64,000 nucleotides of DNA, taken from the NCBI RefSeq assembly GCF_001866645.1, contig NZ_MLYP01000027.1, positions 62,001 through 126,000 on the forward strand. The letters are read 5' to 3'. Shown piece by piece: positions 19,815 to 28,503 of this stretch (the stretch's first letter is position 1; each line of letters begins with the position of its first letter). Made by a program: the position numbers and the translations under genes. The stretch is from Streptomyces colonosanans (GTDB taxonomy: Bacteria > Actinomycetota > Actinomycetes > Streptomycetales > Streptomycetaceae). The notes under the pieces are model-generated. The model was given only the letters and a program-made list of their open reading frames with translations, ran no database searches and was not told the DNA's origin.

Positions 19815-20335
19815 CGCGTGCGCTTTCGAATCGGCGGATGGTCGATGGCCTGGTTCGTCGGCGTTCCCTCCTGTCGTGTGGCGGACATGCCGCCACAGCA
19901 CGGGGAAATCCTCGGCTCGCCGAGATACCCGAGCGGGCCGTGAGGGAGTCGGGCACCGCCGCTTGGCGCATGTGAGGAAGAGCCTCGCGTTCTCTCCCTG
20001 GTCATCGGCATCCCGGGAAGAGACTCCGCCCTGGCGCGGCCGCCAGGGCGGAGGACAGGACAGGGGTGCGACGACAGCCGCTGACATGCGGCAACGACTA
20101 CCGCAACCAACAATGCGGTAGCCCACTCCCGGGCTCAACCTGAGCCACGGACACGGCCAGGCGTCCACCGAGCCGGACAGCTGAGCGTAGGTAAGCCGTA
20201 GGGGTCCTCCTCGGCCGTGAACGGCTGAGGGGACACCTGTGGCGGATCCGGCCGTCGGGGTGAACGGTGCCGGCGGCCCGACCGAGAGTCGTCGACAAGG
20301 CTGCCAATCCAGGCGAGTTAGAAGATAGTGGCCAT
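19815..20335. other. 521-bp divergent region between two molybdoenzyme genes
   Basis: Apart from the palindrome at 19877-19897, it holds no gene I can support. It must carry promoters for the leftward hydroxylase operon and the rightward sulfite-oxidase-like gene; the AT-rich patch just before 20336 is the likely rightward promoter/leader. Confidence 0.55.
19877..19897. promoter_or_regulatory. Palindrome upstream of the molybdenum hydroxylase operon
   Basis: TGTGGCGG-ACATG-CCGCCACA, perfect 8-bp arms, 63 bases upstream of the first gene of the operon. Candidate operator; no adjacent regulator gene to pair it with. Confidence 0.4.
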
Positions 20336-21421
20336 ATGGGCATCTGGGAAAAACGTAGTGACATGGTGGTATATGACGTGGAACCCTTCAACGCCGAACC
20401 ACCCCCGGGCGCGCTCCTGGACCACATCACCCCTCTGGACACCTTCTACGGCCGCAATCACGGGCCGATCCCCCGCATCGATGCGGGGAACTGGCGACTG
20501 CGGGTGGACGGCCTGGTCGATCGCCCCCTTGAGCTGTCGATGGACGACCTGCGGCATCGCTTCCCCCAGCGGACCGTGGTGGCGACCCTGCAGTGCGCAG
20601 GCAACCGGCGCGCCGATCTGATGCGGTTCCGCGACATCCCCGGCCAGCAGCCCTGGGGCCCGGGAGCCACCTCCACCGCACGCTGGAGCGGAGTGAGCCT
20701 GGCAAAGGTGCTGGCCGAGGCCGGACTGCAGGGCCACGCGGCGCACATTGCCTTCACCGGCGCCGACGTGTCACAGGAGGCCGACCCTCCACAACCGTTC
20801 GGCGCCTCCATCCCGACGGCGAAAGCCACCTCCGAGGAAGTGCTTCTGGCCTGGGCCATGAACGACCAGGCACTGCCCACCGCACACGGCGCCCCGCTGC
20901 GCGTGGTCGTCCCGGGCTGGATCGGAGCCCGCAGCGTCAAATGGCTCCAGCGCATCACCGCCCAGGCTCAACCGACCGACAACTACTTCCAGACCGGTTA
21001 CAGCGTCCTGCCTCCCGAGGCCGACCCGCACAACACCGAACCCGGCGAAGGCATCACCCTGGGCCCCATCACCATCCACTGCGCCATCCTGCAACCCGAG
21101 TACGGCGCACAGGTGCCGGCCGGGCCCACCCACGTCACCGGCTTCGCTCTCGCCGGGGACGACCGGACCGTGGCCCGCGTGGATGTGTCCGGCGACGGCG
21201 GCAGCACCTGGATTCGCGCCGATCTGGACGCGCCGGAGAACCCATGGACGTGGCAGCACTGGCGCGCCACCCTCACGCTGCCCGCAGGCGGGACGGAACT
21301 GGTCGCCCGGGCCTGGGACTCCACCGCAGCGGTCCAGCCGGAGTCACCGGCGACCGTGTGGAACCCGAGGGGGTACGCCAACACGTCCTGGGCCCGGCTG
21401 TACGTGACATGTCACCGTTGA
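20336..21421 (+). CDS. Sulfite-oxidase-family molybdopterin enzyme
   Basis: 361 residues. The oxidoreductase molybdopterin-binding domain begins near FYGRNHGPIPRID and contains the molybdenum-ligating cysteine Cys87 in ATLQCAGNRRADL; a segment with VVPGWIGARSVKWLQRI follows. The C-terminal third (from about residue 245, GAQVPAGPTHVTGFALAGDD) is the Mo-co dimerisation domain with an immunoglobulin-like fold. No signal peptide or haem domain is evident, so it is probably a cytoplasmic sulfite- or related-oxidase-like enzyme. Start choice is uncertain: ATG 20336 is used, but an ATG at 20267 is in frame. It is divergent from the other molybdoenzyme operon. Confidence 0.87.
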   Translation: MGIWEKRSDMVVYDVEPFNAEPPPGALLDHITPLDTFYGRNHGPIPRIDAGNWRLRVDGLVDRPLELSMDDLRHRFPQRTVVATLQCAGNRRADLMRFRDIPGQQPWGPGATSTARWSGVSLAKVLAEAGLQGHAAHIAFTGADVSQEADPPQPFGASIPTAKATSEEVLLAWAMNDQALPTAHGAPLRVVVPGWIGARSVKWLQRITAQAQPTDNYFQTGYSVLPPEADPHNTEPGEGITLGPITIHCAILQPEYGAQVPAGPTHVTGFALAGDDRTVARVDVSGDGGSTWIRADLDAPENPWTWQHWRATLTLPAGGTELVARAWDSTAAVQPESPATVWNPRGYANTSWARLYVTCHR

Positions 21422-21569
21422 ATCCAGTGGCCCCGGCCGGAGTGTCCGTGCCCTGCGGTTCGTCCACCGCGCAACAGCCGCGCCGATCCTGATCCGTACG
21501 GCGTCGGCGCAACCGCGTCCGGGACGAGCCGCTCCGCGTCTTCCGGCTGCCGTGCGGCAGGATGGAGCC

Positions 21570-21899
21570 ATGAGCGTAGTCAAGATCAATGTACTGACCG
21601 TCCCCGCCGAGCAGCGAGAGACGCTCGAGAAGCGGTTCGCCTCCCGCGCCCATGCCGTGGAGAACTCCGACGGGTTCGAGTGGTTCGAACTCCCGAGGCC
21701 TCTCGAAGGCACCGACAACTACCTCGTCTACACACGGTGGCGTGACGAGGAGTCCTTCCAGGCGTGGATGGAGGGCCCCATGAAGGCGGCCCACCAAGGT
21801 GGTGGCGCGGAGAGCGGTGAGCGCCCCAAGCCGGCCGCGAGCGGGTCGACTCTGTGGTCCTTCGAGGTCGTGCAGCAGGCGGCGCCGAAGAGCGCGTAG
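21570..21899 (+). CDS. mhuD: MhuD-type haem-degrading monooxygenase (ABM fold)
   Basis: 109 residues. Almost every position of the N-terminal half follows mycobacterial MhuD (VVKINVL.VPAEQRETLEKRF, RAHAVENSDGFE). The residues needed for haem degradation are kept at the same numbers: Asn7, Trp66 and the haem ligand His75, with GPMKAAHQGG around the histidine. The product would be iron plus a mycobilin-type tetrapyrrole. Single gene, RBS-like GGATGGAG directly before the ATG. Related antibiotic-biosynthesis monooxygenases are possible, but they lack this Asn/Trp/His set. Confidence 0.87.
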   Translation: MSVVKINVLTVPAEQRETLEKRFASRAHAVENSDGFEWFELPRPLEGTDNYLVYTRWRDEESFQAWMEGPMKAAHQGGGAESGERPKPAASGSTLWSFEVVQQAAPKSA

Positions 21900-22008
21900 C
21901 GCGCGGACACGTGTCGCCGGCGCCGGGCCGCGAGAGCCTCGCGGCCCGGCGTGGACACCGGCGAGGCACGTGCGGCCTCGCCCGGACTGCGCGCACCGGG
22001 CGAGGGAT

Positions 22009-22722
22009 TCACGCTGGGCGGCGCAGCAGTTCCAGTCGGGTGGCCGCACTCTCCAGCAGCATGTCCAGCGCCGCCGGATAGGCGCTGGTGACCATGCGGG
22101 TGGCGAGGAGGGGCGCGGCCTCGGCGATGCGCGGGTGGGTCGCCGCCGGCAGTCGGGCGTACGTCGAGCGCCACATGTCCTCGTCGGCACGCAACGCGGC
22201 GCTGGGCAGGGCCAGGGAGGCGGCGTCCAGCGCGGCGAAGGCCAGCGTCTGGTCGATGAAGGCGTGGTAGATCTGCACCGTTTCGGGCAACGGGAACCCG
22301 GCTGTGCGCAGCACTTCCAGGACCGCCTCGTCCGCTGCCAGCTCGTTCGCCCGGCCGGTGACGCGGCTGGTGGTCAGTTGGGCCGCCTGCGGATGGGCGA
22401 CGTAAGCCGCGTGAATGCGCAGCCCGATGGCCCGCAGGTCGGCCCGCCACTCCCCCGTCGGCTCCCAGCCGTGCAGAGCCTGTCCGATGAGGGCGTCGCC
22501 GATGGCGAGGGTGAGGTCGTCCATGCCGCGGAAGTAGCGGTAGAGCGTGCTGGGGTCGCAGTCGAGCGCCGTGCCCAGGCGCCGCGCGGTGAGCCCGGAG
22601 CTGCCGTGCTCGCGCAGCATCCGCAGCGCGGTCTGGACGATCAGGCTCTCTGACAGCACGGTGCCGCTCTTGGTGGGACGGCGCCGTCGCCGCTTCTCCT
22701 CGGGCACGACTTGCTTCGGCAT
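22009..22722 (-). CDS. TetR-family regulator
   Basis: 237 residues from ATG at 22722, with GAGGAGG five bases upstream. The helix-turn-helix lies at about residues 24-70 (LIVQTALRMLREHGSSGLTARRLGTALDCDPSTLYRYFRGMDDL), preceded by a basic arm with KRRRRRPTK. The ligand-binding half resembles TetR C-terminal domain families with an FIDQTLAFAALDA helix. It is divergent from the asparagine synthetase gene and may control it or itself; the ligand is unknown. Confidence 0.9.
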   Translation of the reverse strand: MPKQVVPEEKRRRRRPTKSGTVLSESLIVQTALRMLREHGSSGLTARRLGTALDCDPSTLYRYFRGMDDLTLAIGDALIGQALHGWEPTGEWRADLRAIGLRIHAAYVAHPQAAQLTTSRVTGRANELAADEAVLEVLRTAGFPLPETVQIYHAFIDQTLAFAALDAASLALPSAALRADEDMWRSTYARLPAATHPRIAEAAPLLATRMVTSAYPAALDMLLESAATRLELLRRPA

Positions 22723-22907
22723 CACGGCCTCCTCGTCCCAACTTTATGCCAACTGTATTGACCTTACGCCCTCGGAGGTTTCCCGCTGACATGGGCTGCG
22801 CCGACTTGTGGTCCTTGTTACGGTCTCCTGGGGTGCGCACCCGGGACATCCACGACAGTGGGTGTCCCACCACGGAAGTTTCTCCACGACGAGGAGGAGC
22901 GTGCCCT

Positions 22908-24761
22908 ATGTGCGGTATCTCCGGTTGGGTGTCCTATCAGCGTGACCTGCGGCGGGAGCGCCCCACCGCCGAAGCCATGAACGCCACGATGGCCTGCCGC
23001 GGACCGGATGCGCACGGCCTCTGGCTCGACCGGCACGCGGCTCTGGGGCACCGCCGGCTCGCCATCATCGACCTGCCCGGAGGGGTCCAGCCGATGACGG
23101 AGCACACCCCGGACGGCGATGTCGTCCTGGTGTACTCGGGAGAGGTCTACACCTACACGGAGCTGCGCGACGAACTGCGCCGCCGCGGCCACCCCTTCCG
23201 CACGGACAGCGACACCGAGGTCGTACTGCGCGGATACCTGGAATGGGGCGCCGAACTCCCCGAACGGCTGAACGGCATGTTCGCGTTCGCGATCTGGGAC
23301 GGGCGCACCGACAAGCTGCTCCTGATGCGCGACCGGATGGGTATCAAGCCGCTGTATTACTCCCCCACCGAAGACGGCGTGTTGTTCGGTTCCGAGCCCA
23401 AGGCTGTCCTGGCCAACCCCCTGGTGCCGCGCACGGTGGATCTGGAGGGCCTGCGCGAGCTGTTCTCCACGGCCAAAACCCCCGGTCACGCCATCTGGGC
23501 GGGGATGCGGGAAGTAGAGCCGGGCACGGTGGTCACCGTCGAGCGAGCGGGCCTGCACGCCCGCGCGTACTGGCGGTTGCCCGCTGTCGAGCACACCGAC
23601 AGCCTCCAGGACACCGTGGTGCGGGTGCGCGAGTTGCTCGACGACATCGTGTGCCGCCAACTGGTCTCCGACGTGCCGCGGTGCGTCCTGCTCTCGGGGG
23701 GCCTGGACTCCAGCACGATCACCGCCCTGGCGGCCGAGCAGTTGCGCGGGAGGGAGACGGTGCGCACCTTCGCCGTCGACTTCGTCGGTCAGACAGAGAA
23801 CTTCATCCCCGACGGGCTGCGGTCCACGCCGGACACGCCGTACGTCCACGATGTCGCCAGGCACGCGGGAACCGACCACCAGGACATCGTGCTCGACCCC
23901 GAGGGTCTGGCGGATCCGAAGGTGCGCGCCGCAGCCGTCCGGGCCCGGGACCTGCCTCTTGGCCTGGGCGACCTGGACCAGTCGTTGCTGCTGCTGTTCC
24001 GGGCGATCCGGAAACACTCCACGGTGGCGTTGTCCGGCGAGTCCGCGGACGAGGTCTTCGGGGGCTACGCATGGTTCCATGACCCGGCCGCGCGGGACGC
24101 CGGCACCTTCCCCTGGTTGGCGGCTCTGGAGCGCCAGCACGGCAGCGGCGGCGCTTCGGTGCTCGAGCCGGGGCTGCGGGAGCGTCTGGATCTGCGGGGC
24201 TACCTGGCTCGGCGCTACGAGGAGGCCCTGGCCGAAGTGCCGCACCTGGACGGTGAGAGCGATCCGCTGGAGCGCCGGATGCGGGAGGTGTGCTACCTCC
24301 ATCTGACCCGTTTCGTACGGATGCTGCTGGACCGCAAGGACCGGCTGAGCATGGCCACCGGTCTTGAGGTCCGCGTCCCGTTCTGCGACCACCGACTGGT
24401 CGAGTACGTCTTCAACACCCCGTGGTCGATGAAGACCTTCGACGGCCGCGAGAAGAGCCTGCTCCGGGCGGCCGCCGGGAATCTCCTGCCGCGGTCGGTC
24501 GCGGAGCGGGTCAAGAGCCCGTACCCGTCGACCCAGGACCCCGCCTACGTGGTGGAGCTGCAGACCCAGGTCCGTGATCTGCTGTCGTCGGACAACAGCC
24601 CTGCTCTGGGTCTGCTCGACCGTGCCCGGCTGCGGCAGATCGTCGCCGCAGAGCCCGGCGAGGTCGGCACCGCGGACCGCAACGGCCTGGAACGAACACT
24701 GGACCTTTCGGTCTGGTTCGACCTGGAGCAGCCCACGCTCGATCTCGGCTCCGGCGCATGA
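22908..24761 (+). CDS. asnB: Glutamine-hydrolysing asparagine synthase (AsnB type)
   Basis: 617 residues. Cys2 after the initiator Met is the glutaminase nucleophile (MCGISGWVSYQ), so the start at 22908, with GAGGAGGAGC upstream, is fixed by function. The N-terminal domain has RGPDAHG, LGHRRLAIIDL and the NGMFAFAIWD block; the synthetase domain carries the ATP pyrophosphate loop LLSGGLDSSTITAL (about residue 262) and SGESADEVFGGYAW. ATP, aspartate and glutamine give asparagine; relatives in antibiotic clusters amidate other carboxylates. No biosynthetic genes flank it, so either housekeeping asparagine supply or amidation of an unknown acid is possible. Divergent from a TetR gene and followed by a LysR gene 35 bases later. 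Confidence 0.92.
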   Translation: MCGISGWVSYQRDLRRERPTAEAMNATMACRGPDAHGLWLDRHAALGHRRLAIIDLPGGVQPMTEHTPDGDVVLVYSGEVYTYTELRDELRRRGHPFRTDSDTEVVLRGYLEWGAELPERLNGMFAFAIWDGRTDKLLLMRDRMGIKPLYYSPTEDGVLFGSEPKAVLANPLVPRTVDLEGLRELFSTAKTPGHAIWAGMREVEPGTVVTVERAGLHARAYWRLPAVEHTDSLQDTVVRVRELLDDIVCRQLVSDVPRCVLLSGGLDSSTITALAAEQLRGRETVRTFAVDFVGQTENFIPDGLRSTPDTPYVHDVARHAGTDHQDIVLDPEGLADPKVRAAAVRARDLPLGLGDLDQSLLLLFRAIRKHSTVALSGESADEVFGGYAWFHDPAARDAGTFPWLAALERQHGSGGASVLEPGLRERLDLRGYLARRYEEALAEVPHLDGESDPLERRMREVCYLHLTRFVRMLLDRKDRLSMATGLEVRVPFCDHRLVEYVFNTPWSMKTFDGREKSLLRAAAGNLLPRSVAERVKSPYPSTQDPAYVVELQTQVRDLLSSDNSPALGLLDRARLRQIVAAEPGEVGTADRNGLERTLDLSVWFDLEQPTLDLGSGA

Positions 24762-24796
24762 TCGCCAACTCTGCGCGAGCTGGTTAGTCTGCCGCC

Positions 24797-25738
24797 ATGT
24801 TGAACACGCACCGCCTGCGCATTCTGACCGAAGTCCATCGGAGTGGAAGCATCGCCGGGGCGGCGCGCGAGCTGAAACTGTCACCGTCCGCGGTGTCCCA
24901 CCAGCTCTCCCAGCTGGAGAAGGAGGCCGGGGTCAGTCTCGTCGAGCGGAGCGCGCAGAGTCTGCGGCTGACCGCCGCGGGGCGACGTCTGTCGCTGCGA
25001 GGGCAGGAGGTGCTGGCGCTGCTGAACGCCGCCGAGAAGGACCTCCTGGCGCAGTCACGGGCCGACTCGGGGCACCTGCGGATAGGGTTCTTCGCCTCGG
25101 CGGGGTACCGGTTGCTGCCGCAGGCGCTGTCGCGGTTCTCCAACCGCTATCCCGGCGTCGAACTGGACCTCGTCGAGGGGCAGCCGCACGAACTGGCCGT
25201 CAGCGTGCAGCAGGGCGAGATCGATGTGCTGGTGGTGTTCGAGCACGCACTCGACCCATGGACGCCGCCTGAGGGCGTGCAGGTCCGGGAGTTGATCCGC
25301 GAGCCGCAGCTACTGGTGGTGCCGAGCGGGCATCCGGCGGGCCGGCGCAGCCAGGTCCGGCTCGACGAGCTGGCCGGCGAGCAGTGGATCACGTCGTTCG
25401 GAACGGGCTCGCCGGTACGGTCGGTGCTGGAGCGCGCCTGCGCACTGGAGGGCTTCGTCCCGAACATCCGCTGCCGCAGCGACCATTACGAGGTGATCGC
25501 CGGCCTGGTACGAGCAGGGATGGGGATCGCGCTGGTGCCGAGCCTCGGCATCAACGACACCACCGGCCTGGAGACGACGCGGGTGTCCGGGCCGCGGCTG
25601 TACCGGAAGATCGGCGTCGCCTCTCGGCCCGGGAACGCGAACCCGGTGCTCGACACGTTCATCGCGTACCTGGTGAGCGCGGCGTCGAACCTGCGGAGCG
25701 CCCCTGCCCCGGGGCGCTCTGCGGGTACGCGCCCTTGA
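24797..25738 (+). CDS. LysR-family transcriptional regulator
   Basis: 313 residues. The N-terminal winged helix (LNTHRLRILTEVHRSGSIAG, AARELKLSPSAVSHQLSQLEKEAG) is followed by a linker helix and the two-lobed substrate-binding domain from about residue 92 (HLRIGFFASAGYRLLPQAL; SGHPAGRRSQVRL; VRAGMGIALVPSLGI). It is convergent with the beta-lactamase-fold/deacylase pair (22 bases apart) and downstream of asnB on the same strand, so it may be co-transcribed with asnB. Its target is not shown by the sequence. Confidence 0.92.
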   Translation: MLNTHRLRILTEVHRSGSIAGAARELKLSPSAVSHQLSQLEKEAGVSLVERSAQSLRLTAAGRRLSLRGQEVLALLNAAEKDLLAQSRADSGHLRIGFFASAGYRLLPQALSRFSNRYPGVELDLVEGQPHELAVSVQQGEIDVLVVFEHALDPWTPPEGVQVRELIREPQLLVVPSGHPAGRRSQVRLDELAGEQWITSFGTGSPVRSVLERACALEGFVPNIRCRSDHYEVIAGLVRAGMGIALVPSLGINDTTGLETTRVSGPRLYRKIGVASRPGNANPVLDTFIAYLVSAASNLRSAPAPGRSAGTRP

Positions 25739-25760
25739 GTCCACGCGTTCTGGCCGGGCG

Positions 25761-26534
25761 TCACATGGTGAACGCGGCGATCCGTGCCCCGATCGTGCGC
25801 ATGGCCTGCACCATCTCGAACTCCCGGCCGGGCGGGCAGGCGCTGAGCACGGCGTAGCAGACCTCCCGGGTGCCGCGTACGACGCCTACGTCGCATCGCA
25901 TCCCGATGTCGGTCCCGGTCTTGTTCGCGACCCAGAGACGGTCGAGGGGCACATCCCGGAGCGTGTCGTCCTCGGGGTCGTGCGGGATCGCCGCCGCGAC
26001 CATGCTCCGATCGCTGCACGCGGCCATCCAGCCGAGCACGACACGCGCCCAGGGTGCGGGGCCGGCGATCTGCTGCGCGAGGGCGGCCAACTCCCGTGCC
26101 GTGCCGACGGAGAAGGTCGGGGGGTGCTCCGGCAGCCGGGGCTCGCGGATACGGTCCAGGATCCGCGTCTGCGTCAGCCCGAGTTCCTCCGCGCCCTTGT
26201 TGACGCGGTCGAGGCCGACGCGGCGGATGAGGGCGTTCGTCGCACTGTTGTCGCTGACTGCCGCGGTCAGCCGCGCCAGGTCGGCGATGGTCCACCGCCG
26301 TTGCGAGAGTCTGGCCAGCAGGCCCGAGCCGCCGCAGTAGTCCTCGTCGAGCACATCGACCGGCTCATCGGCTTCCAGAGCGCCGCCGGTCAGGCCGCGT
26401 GCGACCTCCGTCAGCAGGAGCAGCTTTCCGACGCTCGCCAGCGGCAGCGGCTCGTCCACGCGGTGCTCCAGCAGGCCGGGTACCGCGACGGTCAGCGTGC
26501 CGGGGAGCTCCGGCGGCGGGAAAGCGGTCAGCAT
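25761..26534 (-). CDS. Class A beta-lactamase-fold serine hydrolase, cytoplasmic
   Basis: 257 residues with the three class A signatures: Ser34-x-x-Lys37 in LASVGKLLL, Ser94-Asp95-Asn96 in AAVSDNSATN and Lys205-Thr-Gly207 in VANKTGTDIG. There is no signal peptide or lipobox, unlike secreted resistance beta-lactamases. It overlaps the end of the D-amino-acid deacylase gene by seven bases and so is translationally coupled to it. A role as an intracellular D-amino-acyl amidase or peptidase on beta-lactam-like or D-peptide substrates fits better than antibiotic resistance; the family label is clear, the substrate is inference. Confidence 0.85.
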   Translation of the reverse strand: MLTAFPPPELPGTLTVAVPGLLEHRVDEPLPLASVGKLLLLTEVARGLTGGALEADEPVDVLDEDYCGGSGLLARLSQRRWTIADLARLTAAVSDNSATNALIRRVGLDRVNKGAEELGLTQTRILDRIREPRLPEHPPTFSVGTARELAALAQQIAGPAPWARVVLGWMAACSDRSMVAAAIPHDPEDDTLRDVPLDRLWVANKTGTDIGMRCDVGVVRGTREVCYAVLSACPPGREFEMVQAMRTIGARIAAFTM

Positions 26535-28060
26535 GCCAGCACCTGGCCCGGTCGCTCCCCGGTCACCGTACCGTCCCGTACCACGATCGCCCCGGCGACG
26601 AGCACCATCCGGATGCCGACCGGCGCCTGGAGCGGTTCGGTGAAGGTGGCGCGGTCGGCGACCGTTGCCGGGTCGAAGACCACGAGGTCGGCATGGGCGC
26701 CGTCGCGCAGCACACCTCGTTCGGCCAGGCCGAACCGCTCCGCTGTTGCTCCGGTCATCTTGTGTACCGCCTCCGGGATCGACAGCAGTTGGAGGTCGCG
26801 AGCATAGTGGCCGAGGACCCGCGCGAATGTTCCGGCCCAACGCGGGTGCGGGAGCCCCGGTTTGGGAACACCGTCCGAGCCGATCATCGAGAACGACGCG
26901 CTCAGCACCCGCTGGACGTCGTCCTCGCGCATCGAGTGGCTGATGATCGTGACGTCCCCGTCCTCGGCGAGCAGCAACTCGGCCGCCACGTCCACGGCAT
27001 CGGCCCCGCGCTCCTCGGCGATGGCGGCGATCGTCCGGCCCTGAAGGTCCCGGTGCCGGGCGGCTCCGGCCACCGAGATCCGGTCCCAGCCACCGTTGCC
27101 GACGGTGTTCTCCCAACCGGGGACGCCCTCGGCGATCGCCTCGCGCATGCGTGCCCGCTGCCCGGCGTCGCGCAGTCGCTCGAGCAGGCGGGCCGGGCCG
27201 CCGTCGTGCGCCCAGGGCGGCAGCATCGCGGACAGTGCCGTGCTGGCCGCGGTGTAGGGGTAGACGTCGCAGGTCAGGTCCATCCCTTCGGCGCGCAGCC
27301 GTTCCAGCCGGGGAAGTGTCCGCTCGGTGCCGCCCCAGGCGTACTTGCCCGCGGTCTTGTGGTGCGAGACGTGCAGGGCCGCGCCACTGGCTCGCGCGAT
27401 CGCCACCGCCTCGTCGAGCGCCTCCTCGACACGGGACATCTCGTCGCGCAGGTGTGTCACATACGGTTTGCGGTGCCGGGCTGCCACCGTCGCGAGCGCG
27501 GTGACCTCGGCGGTGTCGGCGTAGGAGCCCGGCGTGTAGATCAGGCCGGTCGACAGGCCGGCCGCGCCCGCAGTGAAGTTGCGGTCCAACACCTGGCACA
27601 TCTCAGCGAGTTCGGCGGCCGTGGCCGCGCGTGCGGCGTGGCCGACGACGGCTGCGCGCAGCGTGCCGTGTCCGACGAGCGAGACCAGGTGGTTGGCCCG
27701 GCCGACGGAGGCGTGCGCGCCGGCGAAGGCGGCGAAGTCCGGATACGGTCCGGGGAACGCGCTGTCGCCGCAGTTGCCGCACACTTCGACGGTCACGCCC
27801 TGCAGCACGGCGGCGTGCGCCTGCTCGTGCCCGGTCCCGTTGAGGGTCGTCTCGTCCGAGTGCGTGTGCGCGTCGATGAAGCCGGGCGCGACGATCTGCC
27901 CCGAGACATCGACGACCCGATCGGCCGTGGCGGCCGTGCCCGGCGCAAGCAGCCGGACCCTTCCCGCGGCGATGCCCACGTCCCCGGCCGCCAGCGGCGC
28001 ACCCGTGCCGTCCGCGATCTCCCCGCCGCGCAGCAGCACGTCGAAGTGGCCGGCGCTCAT
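26528..28060 (-). CDS. N-acyl-D-amino-acid deacylase (amidohydrolase superfamily)
   Basis: 510-residue zinc amidohydrolase that releases D-amino acids from N-acyl-D-amino acids. The barrel opens with DVLLRGGEIADGTGAPLAAGDVGI and the metal motif His65-x-His67 in FIDAHTHSDE. CGNCG at 94-98 supplies the cysteine ligand known in D-aminoacylases; further ligands are in THLRDEMS and LHVSHHKT, and the C-terminal composite domain ends HADLVVFDPATVAD. The start ATG at 28060 overlaps the stop of a small upstream frame as ATGA. It is followed, with overlap, by the beta-lactamase-fold hydrolase. Family members can also act on dihydropyrimidines, but CGNCG favours D-aminoacylase. Confidence 0.9.
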   Translation of the reverse strand: MSAGHFDVLLRGGEIADGTGAPLAAGDVGIAAGRVRLLAPGTAATADRVVDVSGQIVAPGFIDAHTHSDETTLNGTGHEQAHAAVLQGVTVEVCGNCGDSAFPGPYPDFAAFAGAHASVGRANHLVSLVGHGTLRAAVVGHAARAATAAELAEMCQVLDRNFTAGAAGLSTGLIYTPGSYADTAEVTALATVAARHRKPYVTHLRDEMSRVEEALDEAVAIARASGAALHVSHHKTAGKYAWGGTERTLPRLERLRAEGMDLTCDVYPYTAASTALSAMLPPWAHDGGPARLLERLRDAGQRARMREAIAEGVPGWENTVGNGGWDRISVAGAARHRDLQGRTIAAIAEERGADAVDVAAELLLAEDGDVTIISHSMREDDVQRVLSASFSMIGSDGVPKPGLPHPRWAGTFARVLGHYARDLQLLSIPEAVHKMTGATAERFGLAERGVLRDGAHADLVVFDPATVADRATFTEPLQAPVGIRMVLVAGAIVVRDGTVTGERPGQVLAC

Positions 28061-28230
28061 CGTGCCGACCCGGGTTCGGCCACCGGTGCGGCACCGCTGC
28101 GCGCGCTCTCGCAGACCCCGCTGGCGTCGTCGAACGCCGCGCCCGGCGTCCGGTGCGGGCCGGCAAAGGTGTGGACGGCCCGGTCCCGGCGCGCCTGGCG
28201 CGCGAGGACCGCGGTCGGATTCGGGGGCAT
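28057..28230 (-). CDS. Small hypothetical protein coupled to the deacylase
   Basis: 57 codons from ATG 28230 with GAGGAAG upstream. About nine in ten third positions are G or C, as in real genes here. The stop overlaps the deacylase start (ATGA), a sign of coupled translation. The peptide (MPPNPTAVLARQARRDRAVH...) has no membrane segment or known motif. It could be a genuine leader-type gene or the 3' stub of a deleted gene. I do not recognise it. Confidence 0.45.
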   Translation of the reverse strand: MPPNPTAVLARQARRDRAVHTFAGPHRTPGAAFDDASGVCESARSGAAPVAEPGSAR

Positions 28231-28503
28231 GGGCTTCCTCACGGGAGTACTCGGTGACCTGCACGGACACACCCAGCGTGCAGCGGCAGGTGGTGCCCTC
28301 GCCCGGAGCGTCGAAAACCTTGCGGCTCACTCACCATTTCCTGTTCGGCTGTTTGCCGGGCGGTCGATGGCAGCCATGGTGACGGCTCACCACGTGGCTC
28401 CCTCCGCTGCAACGCCGCCGCCCCGGCGACGGAATCGACCCTCAGCGCGCAGTTCCTCGACGCTTCACCGGTTGGCGCCGGCGCGTTCCCTAGCTTGAGC
28501 GGC

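Noticed and set aside
22908..24761. Asparagine synthetase as part of an antibiotic gene cluster
   Set aside because: No NRPS, PKS, RiPP precursor or tailoring genes are next to it.
25761..26534. Calling the class A fold protein an antibiotic-resistance beta-lactamase
   Set aside because: No signal peptide or lipobox, and it is coupled to a D-aminoacylase gene.
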